Program-made: the position numbers and the translations under genes
From: Poriferisodalis sp965116715
Lineage (GTDB): Bacteria > Actinomycetota > Acidimicrobiia > Acidimicrobiales > Poriferisodalaceae
DNA length: 64,000 nt
NCBI GenBank assembly: GCA_965116715.1
Contig: OZ220724.1
Coordinates: 372,001 to 436,000, forward strand
Reading direction: 5' to 3'
In this document: piece after piece, positions 1-7,816 of the stretch
Layout of the letters: each line of letters begins with the position of its first letter
How positions within the stretch are numbered: position 1 is the stretch's first letter
Notes under the pieces: generated by a model
What the model was told of the DNA's origin: nothing
Databases searched by the model: none
Seen by the model: only the letters and a program-made list of their open reading frames with translations

Positions 1-193
1 ATGCAGCGAACACGATGATGGCGGGGAACAGCCCCAGCAGCGCGAAGAAGGCGATCTCTGCCGACAGACCGCCGATGCGCTTGGCTCCCCAGTCCTGCCG
101 GACCTCGTTGGCGATATTCAGGGCCTTGCGAGCGCGGGCAGGCTGCGATCCGGACACAGCGGCTGCGGTGGCAGCCGTGTCGTCGTCGGTCAT
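1..193 (-). CDS. YihY/BrkB-family inner-membrane protein, N-terminal fragment (runs off left edge)
   Basis: Reading the minus strand from the ATG at 193-191 gives 64 codons with no stop before the window edge. The product begins MTDDDTAATA. After a polar, Ala-rich leader of about 45 residues it enters a hydrophobic segment with AEIAFFALLGLFPA, which matches the start of the YihY/virulence factor BrkB family (Ala-rich first membrane helix with a conserved FF..L..FP pattern). Family members are polytopic membrane proteins of about 270-350 residues with poorly defined function; the old RNase BN label is not supported. It lies 85 bp downstream of the acyl-CoA synthetase on the same strand and may be its last operon partner. 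Only the N-terminus is visible, so the family call rests on one helix. Confidence 0.7.
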   Translation of the reverse strand, partial: MTDDDTAATAAAVSGSQPARARKALNIANEVRQDWGAKRIGGLSAEIAFFALLGLFPAIIVFAA

Positions 194-278
194 GCGGCGC
201 TCGCTGTGTGCAGGGCTGCGGTCGAGCCGTTGATCGCGCCGGAGAACGGCAGCGCGCCGGCGCCGTGGTTGCTGCCGG

Positions 279-1787
279 TCAGGGGGAGTCAGCCTTCACC
301 AGATGGGCGGCGCGCGCCACGAGGCCGTTGCGGTCGATCTTCGCGGTCGAGGCAAGCGGGATCTCGTCCACGAACCACACATGGCGGGGGTGCGCATACG
401 CCGGGCCGTTGGCGAGCGCGTACTGCTTGACCTCGTCGACCGTGAGCGTGTGGCCGGGCTCGGCACGCACGAACGCTGCCGGCAGCTGACCCTTCAGCTC
501 GTCGGACACTGGGACCACCACGGCCTGGTGCACGCCAGGGTGCTTCTCGAGCATCTGCTCGACGGCGTCGGGGTAGATGTTCTCGCCCGCGCACACGAAC
601 ATGTCGTCCACACGGCCCACGAAGTAGTACCAGCCATCTTCATCGCGGGTCATGAGGTCGCCCGTGTGGTACCAGCCGTCGGTCAAGCGCTCAGCGGTGA
701 CGTCGGGCAGGTTGTGGTAACCGGTCATGACACCGGGGGAGCGCACCCACAGCTCGCCGGCATCGGAATCGGCACCGGTGGCGGGGTCGACCAGTCGCAG
801 CTCCACCTTCGGGTGCTGATGACCCACCGAGATCTTGGGCCTCGGCTTGCCCTCGGGGTGGGGTCCGAACTCCAGCACGGCTTCGGTGGTGCCGTAGCCG
901 TTGGAGACGAGTGCCTGTGGCAGCAGCCGCTGCACGTCGTCGTAGAGGGCTTCGGTCAGCGGTGCCGATCCGATGAAGGCGCGCTGCACCGAGGAGAGGT
1001 CGGGGACCTGCTGGCCGGCCTCGACACGGGAGGCAATCTCGGCGGTGACCAGGGCGAACATGGTTGGCACGCCCGAGCACATCGTCACTCGATGCTCGGT
1101 GATCGCCTCGATGTAGCCCGAAGCGGTGAACCCTCCGAGCAGCACCACCGTGCCCCCGTTTGCGAACGCCAGCTTGGACGACATCGATGCGTTCTTGTGG
1201 TACAGCGGCGCCGAGACCAGCATCACCTCACCCGGCATCGCTGCGCCGTACTCGAGCACCGTGAAGGTGACGTTGCGGTGGGTCAGCAGCACGCCCTTGG
1301 GCCGCCCCGTGGAACCCGAGGTATAGATCTGCACTGCGATGTCATCGCCGTCCACAGCGGCTGCCGCGCCGAGCGGCTCGTGGGCCACCAGGTCGTCCCA
1401 GTCGGCAGTGCCGATGACGATGTGCGGCATGTCCGGCGGCACCAGCGGCGCGTGCTCGGCATCACAGATGACCAGCTTCACGTCGGCGTCGTCGAGGATG
1501 TAGGACTGGGTCTCGGCAGGCAGCCGGGTGTTGAGCGGCACGAAGACGAGCCCTGCCGCCGGCGCGCCGAACATCACGTCGTAGTACTGGCCGCAGTTCG
1601 CTGCGAGCAGTCCGATGCGGGTGAACGGCGCCAGGCCCCGGGCCGCGAGACCTGCCCCGCAGCGCAGCGCCCGTTCCCTGAGTTCAGCGGCGGTGATGTG
1701 CTGCGGCGGGACGGCCGAGCGGTCGACGAGCACGACGGCGTCGTCGTGAGGGAAACGCTCGAGCAGCTCGGCGACGTTCATCGTCAT
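279..1787 (-). CDS. AMP-forming acyl-CoA synthetase (ANL superfamily)
   Basis: 502 residues, normal for a single-domain fatty/aryl acyl-CoA ligase. Such enzymes activate a carboxylic acid with ATP to an acyl-adenylate and then form the CoA thioester. Seen in order: the phosphate-binding loop YTSGSTGRPKG (about 155-165), the adenine-side motif GYGTTE (about 310), the hinge region with WYHTGDL and VGRVDDMF (about 385-405), and the C-terminal catalytic lysine context ASTAKIDRNGL near residue 485. The substrate cannot be read from sequence. It follows the molybdopterin oxidoreductase on the same strand with a 92-bp gap and precedes the YihY-type gene. The ATG at 1787 is followed after one codon by a second ATG, so the start is uncertain by two residues. 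Confidence 0.9.
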   Translation of the reverse strand: MTMNVAELLERFPHDDAVVLVDRSAVPPQHITAAELRERALRCGAGLAARGLAPFTRIGLLAANCGQYYDVMFGAPAAGLVFVPLNTRLPAETQSYILDDADVKLVICDAEHAPLVPPDMPHIVIGTADWDDLVAHEPLGAAAAVDGDDIAVQIYTSGSTGRPKGVLLTHRNVTFTVLEYGAAMPGEVMLVSAPLYHKNASMSSKLAFANGGTVVLLGGFTASGYIEAITEHRVTMCSGVPTMFALVTAEIASRVEAGQQVPDLSSVQRAFIGSAPLTEALYDDVQRLLPQALVSNGYGTTEAVLEFGPHPEGKPRPKISVGHQHPKVELRLVDPATGADSDAGELWVRSPGVMTGYHNLPDVTAERLTDGWYHTGDLMTRDEDGWYYFVGRVDDMFVCAGENIYPDAVEQMLEKHPGVHQAVVVPVSDELKGQLPAAFVRAEPGHTLTVDEVKQYALANGPAYAHPRHVWFVDEIPLASTAKIDRNGLVARAAHLVKADSP

Positions 1788-1879
1788 CGCAGGCTACGCG
1801 CCCCGGATTCCTGCTGGCTGCTGCGAGTGCCGGCATCTGCGGCCTGCGGCTGCTCGATTGCGTGTGTCTGCCACCGCGG

Positions 1880-3967
1880 CTAGGGGCCACGCGGCTTGGC
1901 GCGTTCAACCTCGACGAGCGTGTCATGGAATGCCGCTGAGCCGACATCGGGATCGTCGCCGCCGACTGTTGCATTGGTGAGCACGTTGACCGTGCGTGCG
2001 TCGGCACTGCCCGCCCACCAGCCGAAGGGCATCGTCACCAGACCAGGCTGGAGACGGTCCGAGACGGCGGCAGCGGCGAACAGCTCGCCGCGGTCGTTGT
2101 AGACGCGCACCCGGTCTCCCTCGGCGATGCCGCGCGCTGCTGCGTCCGCGGCGCCGATCTCGAGCAGGGGCCGGGGCGGATCGGGCAGGTGATGTTCAAA
2201 GCCGCCGTAGTGGCTGTTGAGAAACCGCTGATGCTGTTTGAGCGACATGAGTGCCAGCGGGTAGCGCTCCGCGAGTTTGGCATCGCCATCGGCGGATTCT
2301 GTAGCGGGCCGGTACTGCAGCGAACCGAGACGCAGCGGGCCCAGCAGACGTTTCCGGGCAATCCCGAGTCCACCATCATCCGAGGACGGCGGAAGGGGAA
2401 CCTCGCGCTCGGTCATCGCGGACCAGCCTTCCGGTACTGCCAGCCGTGCCCAGCCGTCGCGCTGGAGCCGTTCGTAGGTGATGCCGTCGAGCCAGGGGTG
2501 GCCGCTCGCCAGCAAGTCCCGCGCCATCTGTTCGTCGCTGTCGGCGAGCCCGGATGCTTCAAGCGACATTGCGCTGGCCAGCCGCCGGAAGATCTCGGTG
2601 TTGGGAAGGCACTCGCCGAGCGGCTGGATCGCCGGCAGGTTCAGCGAGACGTAGAGGTGACCCCACGCGTTCATCAGGTCGAGATGCTCGATCTGGGTGG
2701 TGGTGGGCAGCACGATGTCGGCGTAACGGGCCGTGTCGGTCATGAACTGCTCGATCACCACGGTGAACAGATCGTCGCGCTCGAGGCCCGCCAGCACCCG
2801 GTTCTGGTCGGGCGTGATCGCAGCGGGATTGCAGCCGTAGTTCACCAGCACCGTGACCGGCGGGTCCAGACCGGCGTCGCAGAGCACCTCGCCCAGGGCC
2901 GACATGTTGACGGCTCGCTGCGGACCCGGCGGCGGCACGACATCGGCAAACGCCGTGTCGAAGTACGCCTGCGTGGAGCGCATGTATCCCGAGCCCGACA
3001 CGGCGGCCACGGCGGCCACGGCTCGATGGATGTCCTGGCCGTGCTCGCGGTGCTCCATGCCGATGAGCACCCGCAGCACGGTGGGCCGCTGCTGAGCGAT
3101 GCGATGAGCCAGCGAGACGATGTCGGCGCTTTCGATGCCGGTGATCGCAGCGGCATCGTCAAGGCCGAGCGCCGCGGCCTCGGCTCGCAGCTCGGGCCAG
3201 CCCGACGTGACAGCACCCAAGTGTTCAGCATCGACGAGACCGTCACGGTCCAGCACGCAGATGATTCCCAGCACCAATGCGACGTCGGTGCCGGGGCGCG
3301 GCTGCACATGCCAGTCGCACCGCTGAGCAGTCATCGTCGAAACCGGGTCGACGACAATGACGCCGGCGCCGTTGCGGTGGGCCTCCTCCACATACGGCCA
3401 CAGGTGCCGGTTGGTGAGCAGCGTGTTGGTGCCCCACAGTACGACGGTGCGGGCGCTCGCAATCTCTGTGGGGTCCGCCCCAAGCGGCATGCCGAGCACG
3501 TCGGCGGCGCCGTGCCACGCCGTCACGCCGCAGATGTGCCGGTTCAGGCGGGTTGCCCCCAGCGCGGCGAAGAAGCGGTCGGCCAGCACGCCCTTCTGCA
3601 CCAGACCCTGGGTGCCGTCGAGCGAGTACGGCAGGACCGTCTCGCCGCCGTGCAGCGCCACGGCGGCCCCGATCCGCTCGGCGATCTCGCTGATTGCGGC
3701 ATCCCAGCCAATGGGCTCGAAGCGGCCCTCGCCCTTCGGCCCGACCCGTCGCAGCGGCCGCAGCAAACGGTCGGGGTGGTACACGCGGTCGAGGAAGGGG
3801 TTCACCTTGGGGCAGAGCTGACCGTCGGTGAACGGATGGGCCGGGTCGCCTCGCAGCTGCACAGCCACGCCGTCGCTCACCGTCACCTCCCAAGCGCAGG
3901 TATCGGGGCAGTCGTGGTGGCACGCCCCACGCACGACCGACGTCGCAGCAGATGTCGCAGCGTTCAT
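1880..3967 (-). CDS. Molybdopterin-dependent oxidoreductase, DMSO-reductase/formate-dehydrogenase-like family
   Basis: 695 residues from the ATG at 3967-3965. The open frame continues upstream to 4513, but that extension overlaps the divergent MFS gene and lacks family features. The N-terminus carries a [4Fe-4S] site, CHHDCPDTC followed about 30 residues later by CPK, typical of the Mo/W-bisPGD family. Then come RPLRRVGPKGEG, the first molybdopterin-binding domain with a VLWGTNTLLTN segment, and a C-terminal molydopterin-dinucleotide-binding domain (EGDRVRVYNDRGEL...PFGWW). The cofactor ligand position falls near NRHICG, so Cys ligation is possible but not proven. No Fe-S beta subunit, membrane anchor or twin-arginine signal is seen, suggesting a cytoplasmic enzyme using a soluble electron partner. 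It is probably cotranscribed with the acyl-CoA synthetase. The substrate is unknown. Confidence 0.85.
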   Translation of the reverse strand: MNAATSAATSVVRGACHHDCPDTCAWEVTVSDGVAVQLRGDPAHPFTDGQLCPKVNPFLDRVYHPDRLLRPLRRVGPKGEGRFEPIGWDAAISEIAERIGAAVALHGGETVLPYSLDGTQGLVQKGVLADRFFAALGATRLNRHICGVTAWHGAADVLGMPLGADPTEIASARTVVLWGTNTLLTNRHLWPYVEEAHRNGAGVIVVDPVSTMTAQRCDWHVQPRPGTDVALVLGIICVLDRDGLVDAEHLGAVTSGWPELRAEAAALGLDDAAAITGIESADIVSLAHRIAQQRPTVLRVLIGMEHREHGQDIHRAVAAVAAVSGSGYMRSTQAYFDTAFADVVPPPGPQRAVNMSALGEVLCDAGLDPPVTVLVNYGCNPAAITPDQNRVLAGLERDDLFTVVIEQFMTDTARYADIVLPTTTQIEHLDLMNAWGHLYVSLNLPAIQPLGECLPNTEIFRRLASAMSLEASGLADSDEQMARDLLASGHPWLDGITYERLQRDGWARLAVPEGWSAMTEREVPLPPSSDDGGLGIARKRLLGPLRLGSLQYRPATESADGDAKLAERYPLALMSLKQHQRFLNSHYGGFEHHLPDPPRPLLEIGAADAAARGIAEGDRVRVYNDRGELFAAAAVSDRLQPGLVTMPFGWWAGSADARTVNVLTNATVGGDDPDVGSAAFHDTLVEVERAKPRGP

Positions 3968-4075
3968 CGGCTGCAATCTCCCGGCGGCATCTGGGGCATC
4001 GCCCCTAGCATGGCCCACCGGAACCCGCTCGCCCGCATCGAATTCCGGGCGCAGCGTGATCGAGGCCAACGCCCT
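3968..4075. promoter_or_regulatory. Divergent intergenic region between molybdoenzyme and MFS genes
   Basis: 108 bp separate the divergent start codons and must hold the promoters of both transcription units. I see no convincing -35/-10 pair or operator palindrome. An in-frame ATG at 4010 is an alternative start for the MFS gene, which would shorten this region. Confidence 0.4.
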
Positions 4076-5476
4076 ATGTCCCAGACCACCATCCCGGCGA
4101 CGCCAGTCGCCGCGCCGCCGCTTGGCGAGCCGACGCACCTGTTGAGCGTCCCGTTCCTGGTCCTGAACCTCAGCGCGCTGCTCTCTGCGGTCTCGTTCTC
4201 GGCCATGATGCCGCTGATCTCGTGGCTCGTTACCGAGCAGACCGGCGGCGGGGATATTGCGGTGGGATTCGCTATCAGCGTCTTCGCCGTCACCGCCATC
4301 GCAGCTCGACCTGCCATCGGCCGACTCGGCGACGAGCGGGGGCGTCGGTTCCTCGTGGTGTCGGGCTGCTTCCTGACTGCGGTGACCATCTTCGGTCATG
4401 TCTGGGCTGACACCTACGCCGTCATCCTGATCATGCGACTGCTGATCGGCGCCTTTCAAGGCGCTTTCTTCGTCGGCAGCGCAGCAATGGTGAGCGACTT
4501 GGCCCCCGAGCATCGTCGGGGTGAGGCGCTCAATTGGTTCTCAGTCTCCATCTATCTCGGCATGGCACTCGGGCCGTGGATGGGCGAGGCGATGAAAGCT
4601 TGGGGTGACTCGTCGCTTCCGCTCGACGGCTTCGATACAGCCTTCGTTGCTGCGGGCTTGCTCATGGCAGCTGCAGCCATCGTGGGTACCTGGCTGCCGC
4701 GCGATGTGCCCGGCATCGGCACCGGTTTCGTCTCACGTGCCGAGGACGGTCGAGCGAACGGCGTGGCGCACCGGGGCAGCGAAGCTCCGCAGACCCCTCT
4801 GGCGCAGGCGGCACGCCCGCTGGTGTTTGAGCTCGTAGGCCGGCGGGACGGAGGTCATCCAGAGCCTGCCGGTGCTGCTGAACCGGCCCGGGGGGATTCG
4901 CGCAATGCCGGCCGAATCTTCTACAGGCACGCCCTCTGGCCGGGAACCATCCTCGCCATGGGGATCATCATCTTCCCGGCACTGCAGGGCTTCCTCCCCA
5001 AGCTCGCCAGTGAGCGGGACCTAGGCGACATCGGCCCGGTGTTCTTGGTGTACGGGCTGCTCGTGCTCGTGTTGCGGGTCCTCGGGCGGAAACTGCCCGA
5101 CACCATGGGCACCAAGCGCACGGCGACGATCGCGCTCATCGGCGCGTCGGCAGGCATGGCCGTCATGGGCACCTTCGTGACACCGGTCGGCCTGTACACC
5201 GGAGTCGTGATCATGGCGCTCGGCGGATCGCTGCTGTACCCGTCGCTGATGCTGGCCGCAGTGGACGGTGTGCCGCCCAACGAACGCGCCCGTGCCGTGA
5301 GCACCTTCACCATGTTCTTCGAGCTCTCGGCGGGAATCGGCGGACCCATCCTGGGCGTCACCGCAGCCGTCGTCGGAGCAACCGTGGGCGCCTTCTATGC
5401 GTCGGCGACGCTGTCAGCATTAGGCATCGTGCTGCTATGGATCTGGCAGCGCGATCGCACCACGTCTCATCGCTGA
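4076..5476 (+). CDS. Major facilitator superfamily transporter
   Basis: 466 residues with about 12 hydrophobic helices. The loop after helix 2 has the MFS signature pattern GRLGDERGRR (about residues 82-91). A long hydrophilic central loop (about 215-280, rich in Gly, Ala and Arg) divides two six-helix bundles, as in drug/metabolite efflux members. The last segment is basic (WQRDRTTSHR). The substrate is not inferable. The ATG at 4076 (MSQTT) is chosen because the membrane core begins soon after; the ATG at 4010 would add 22 basic residues. The gene is divergent from the molybdoenzyme and convergent with the antiporter at 6785. An IS element has landed 16 bp after its stop codon. Confidence 0.88.
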   Translation: MSQTTIPATPVAAPPLGEPTHLLSVPFLVLNLSALLSAVSFSAMMPLISWLVTEQTGGGDIAVGFAISVFAVTAIAARPAIGRLGDERGRRFLVVSGCFLTAVTIFGHVWADTYAVILIMRLLIGAFQGAFFVGSAAMVSDLAPEHRRGEALNWFSVSIYLGMALGPWMGEAMKAWGDSSLPLDGFDTAFVAAGLLMAAAAIVGTWLPRDVPGIGTGFVSRAEDGRANGVAHRGSEAPQTPLAQAARPLVFELVGRRDGGHPEPAGAAEPARGDSRNAGRIFYRHALWPGTILAMGIIIFPALQGFLPKLASERDLGDIGPVFLVYGLLVLVLRVLGRKLPDTMGTKRTATIALIGASAGMAVMGTFVTPVGLYTGVVIMALGGSLLYPSLMLAAVDGVPPNERARAVSTFTMFFELSAGIGGPILGVTAAVVGATVGAFYASATLSALGIVLLWIWQRDRTTSHR

Positions 5477-5492
5477 GGGGCCGCAGCGCTAG

Positions 5493-5506
5493 CAGGGTGC
5501 TGAAAT
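5493..5506 (+). repeat. Left terminal inverted repeat of the IS
   Basis: CAGGGTGCTGAAAT, matching the reverse complement of the right end (CAGGCTGTTGAAAT) at 12 of 14 positions. It is preceded by CTAG. Confidence 0.8.
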
Positions 5507-5557
5507 AGTCGGTGTTTGGTGCTCGCGTTGGTTGGGTGGGCGCGGGACACTGTGGGG

Positions 5558-6646
5558 ATGCGTGGAACTGTTGATGCCCAGATGGCGATGCTGTCGACGT
5601 TGTCGACTGAGGATCTGATCAGCGCGGATCATCCGATACGGCGGATCAGGGCGTTGGTGGAGGGGGTGCTTGAAGAGCTCGACGGTGAGCTGGGGGCGAT
5701 GTATGCGGATCGGGGCCGGCCCAGCGTGCCGCCTGAGGTGTTGTTGAAGGCGTCGGTGTTGATGGCGTTGTACTCGGTGCGCTCGGAGCGGGCGTTCTGC
5801 GAGCGTTTGAGCTACGACATGTTGTTCAAGTGGTTCTTGGGGTTGCGCATCGACGAGCGCTCTTTTGACGCGTCGACGTTCTCGAAGAACCGCGAGCGGC
5901 TGTTGGATCATGAGATAGCGGATCGGTTCTTCGCTGCTGTGGTTCGGCGGGCTCAGCTGCGCCGGTATTGCTCGAGCGATCATTTCAGCGTGGACGGCAC
6001 CTTGCTGGAGGCGTGGGCGTCGCACAAGAGCTTCAAGCCCAAAGCCGCGCCCGGCGGCGGCGAGCCGGGCAAGGGCCGCAACGCCGAGGAGGACTTCCGG
6101 GGCGCCCGCCGCCGCAACGACACCCACCAGTCCACGACCGATCCCGAGGCTCGCCTGTATCGCAAGTCGAAAGGGGCCCCGGCGATGCTCGCTTTCATGG
6201 GGCACCTGATGGTCGAGAACCGCAACGGCCTCATCGTCGACGCCGAGCTCACCCAAGCAGACGGCTACGCCGAGCGCGACACCGCCGCCGCGATGCTGCG
6301 ACGAGCCCCCCGACGGCGGCGGCGGCGCACCGTCGGCGGCGACAAGAACTACGACACCAAGGGATTCGTGGCCGACGCCCGCAAGGCCGGGTTCACGCCC
6401 CACGTCGCCCAGAACACCACCAGGCGGCGCTCCGCCATCGACCGGCGCACCACCCGCCACGACGGCTACACGATCTCTCAACGGGTCCGAAAACGCGTCG
6501 AGGAGCCCTTCGGATGGATCAAGACCATCGCCGGAGGACACAAGCTGCGACACAAAGGACAAGCCCGCAACCGGGCCTGGTTCCTCATCGGCGCCGCCAC
6601 CTACAACCTCGTCCGCATAGCCACACTCGACACCGACACCACCTGA
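5558..6646 (+). CDS. Transposase (DDE, IS5/IS1182 group)
   Basis: 362 residues from the ATG at 5558. The upstream TTG/GTG codons at 5516/5519 would add 14 residues. The N-terminal part (about 1-110, MRGTVDAQMAML...ERAFCERLSYDMLFKWFLGL) matches the DUF772-type domain found before the DDE core. The core includes the first Asp in HFSVDGTLLEAW, a Lys/Arg-rich insert with a KGAPAMLAFMGH segment, the second Asp in GGDKNYDTKGF, and a terminal Glu in RVEEPFGWIKTIAG. No frameshift or stop interrupts it, so the enzyme looks functional. It cuts and joins the element ends. The extreme Arg/Gly content of the middle reflects high GC. A long open frame on the opposite strand is a shadow. Confidence 0.9.
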   Translation: MRGTVDAQMAMLSTLSTEDLISADHPIRRIRALVEGVLEELDGELGAMYADRGRPSVPPEVLLKASVLMALYSVRSERAFCERLSYDMLFKWFLGLRIDERSFDASTFSKNRERLLDHEIADRFFAAVVRRAQLRRYCSSDHFSVDGTLLEAWASHKSFKPKAAPGGGEPGKGRNAEEDFRGARRRNDTHQSTTDPEARLYRKSKGAPAMLAFMGHLMVENRNGLIVDAELTQADGYAERDTAAAMLRRAPRRRRRRTVGGDKNYDTKGFVADARKAGFTPHVAQNTTRRRSAIDRRTTRHDGYTISQRVRKRVEEPFGWIKTIAGGHKLRHKGQARNRAWFLIGAATYNLVRIATLDTDTT

Positions 6647-6761
6647 GCAGACACCCCGACCGGCCCGACAGGGCCAACGTCGCCCCGCACCGCCAGCCAA
6701 CACCACCACCCCAACCCTCACACAAACCCGAACCAGCACCCAAACCCGCCCAAACCACCGA

Positions 6762-6775
6762 ATTTCAACAGCCTG
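6762..6775 (-). repeat. Right terminal inverted repeat of the IS
   Basis: ATTTCAACAGCCTG, the partner of the left end, followed by CTAG at 6776-6779. Confidence 0.8.
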
Positions 6776-6784
6776 CTAGAGAGT

Positions 6785-7738
6785 TCAGCTGGTGCCGAGC
6801 AGGATCATGGTGGCGATGTAGATGCCGAGCAGGACGACGCCGTCGATGCGACCGGCACGTTTGCCCACCAAAGCGCCCAAGTAGGCCAGCACCACCACGG
6901 CCATCATGGCCCCGATGCCGAGGCCGGTCAACGACGGGTCGTCGATGGCGCCTGCTCCCACGAGTCCCATGGCCCCGCCCACGGCCAAGCTGTTGAAGAC
7001 GTTGGAACCGAACAGGTTGCCCACGATCAGCTCGGTGTGGCCCTTGCGGGCCGCCGCCACCACCGTCGCCACCTCCGGCAGCGACGTTCCGAGCGCGACA
7101 ATCGAGAAGCCGATGAAGCCGCCGCTCAGATTCCAGTGCTTGGCGAGTGCGATGGCACCCTCCACGGCGAGCTGGGCACCGAGGATCACACCGCCGAGGC
7201 CAAGGATTGCCCGCGCCAGATTGCGCCAGGCCGCCCCGGCGTCACGTGCGGTCGAGCCAGCAACGCCGCCGGCGTCGGGCAGTCGTTCGTCATCACGCGA
7301 GGTGCGGATCAGCCACACCAGCGTGACCACCATGAGCACTGCCAGCAGCCCGCCTTCGAGCCGGCTGAGGTCGTCGTCCATCACGAGCAGCGCGAACACG
7401 GCGGCAGTCGCCACCGACCATGGGACATCGCGCCGCAGAGCGATGTTGGAGAACGGGATCGGCATCAGCAGCGCCGCCAAACCGAGGCCCAGGCTGAGGT
7501 TGGCCACGTTCGAGCCCACGATGTTGCCCACGCCCAGCGCCGGGTTGTCGTTGATCGAGGCCAGCGCCGATACGACCATCTCGGGGGCCGAGGTGCCGAA
7601 GCCGAGGACCACTGCGCCGATCACGGCGGGCCGCATGCGCAGCGCCGTCGCGAGCCGGGACGCGCCCGCGACGAAGTGGTCTCCGGCGACGACCAGCAGC
7701 ACCAGTCCCGCCAGCAGCGCCAGCAATGCCCAGATCAT
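6785..7738 (-). CDS. Calcium/sodium antiporter-like protein (CaCA family, YrbG type)
   Basis: 317 residues with about 10 membrane helices and the two inverted alpha-repeats that form the ion site of Ca2+/cation antiporters: GFGTSAPEM...GNIVGSNVANL (about 47-82) and ALGTSLPEV...GNLFGSNVFN (about 217-250). The acidic residues in both TS.PE motifs, which bind cation in this family, are present. A hydrophilic loop (about 148-170) joins the halves. It should exchange Ca2+ or another cation for Na+/H+ at the cytoplasmic membrane. It lies downstream of the dehydratase on the same strand (78-bp gap), and the IS ends 9 bp beyond its stop. Confidence 0.92.
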   Translation of the reverse strand: MIWALLALLAGLVLLVVAGDHFVAGASRLATALRMRPAVIGAVVLGFGTSAPEMVVSALASINDNPALGVGNIVGSNVANLSLGLGLAALLMPIPFSNIALRRDVPWSVATAAVFALLVMDDDLSRLEGGLLAVLMVVTLVWLIRTSRDDERLPDAGGVAGSTARDAGAAWRNLARAILGLGGVILGAQLAVEGAIALAKHWNLSGGFIGFSIVALGTSLPEVATVVAAARKGHTELIVGNLFGSNVFNSLAVGGAMGLVGAGAIDDPSLTGLGIGAMMAVVVLAYLGALVGKRAGRIDGVVLLGIYIATMILLGTS

Positions 7739-7816
7739 CGCTGGGGCAGACCTGACACGACCGGCACGGGGGGCACAGCCGACATCGGGAGCACCATCTG
7801 CGTCGCCAGAGCGGCG

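Larger units (their letters stand above)
5493..6775 (+). mobile_element. Insertion sequence, IS5/IS1182-like, single transposase gene
   Basis: A 1283-bp element with one transposase gene and imperfect terminal inverted repeats: CAGGGTGCTGAAAT at 5493-5506 and the inverted form ATTTCAACAGCCTG at 6762-6775. Both ends are flanked by the tetranucleotide CTAG (5489-5492 and 6776-6779). This is either a 4-bp target duplication or, since CTAG is self-complementary, the outermost bases of the inverted repeat. The insertion lies between two convergent genes and interrupts neither. It appears intact and could be active. The family name comes from protein similarity, not from a database comparison. Confidence 0.85.

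Noticed and set aside
303..1883. Long plus-strand open frame (526 codons) opposite the acyl-CoA synthetase
   Set aside because: Antisense of a clear ANL enzyme; the translation is His/Arg/Val-rich without family features. High-GC third positions keep it open.
2189..4075. 5' extension of the MFS reading frame across the molybdoenzyme gene
   Set aside because: The frame is open for over 600 codons before the MFS start, but that part is antisense to the molybdopterin oxidoreductase and shows no homology.
5489..6739. Minus-strand 416-codon frame across the IS
   Set aside because: Shadow of the transposase gene; no motif.
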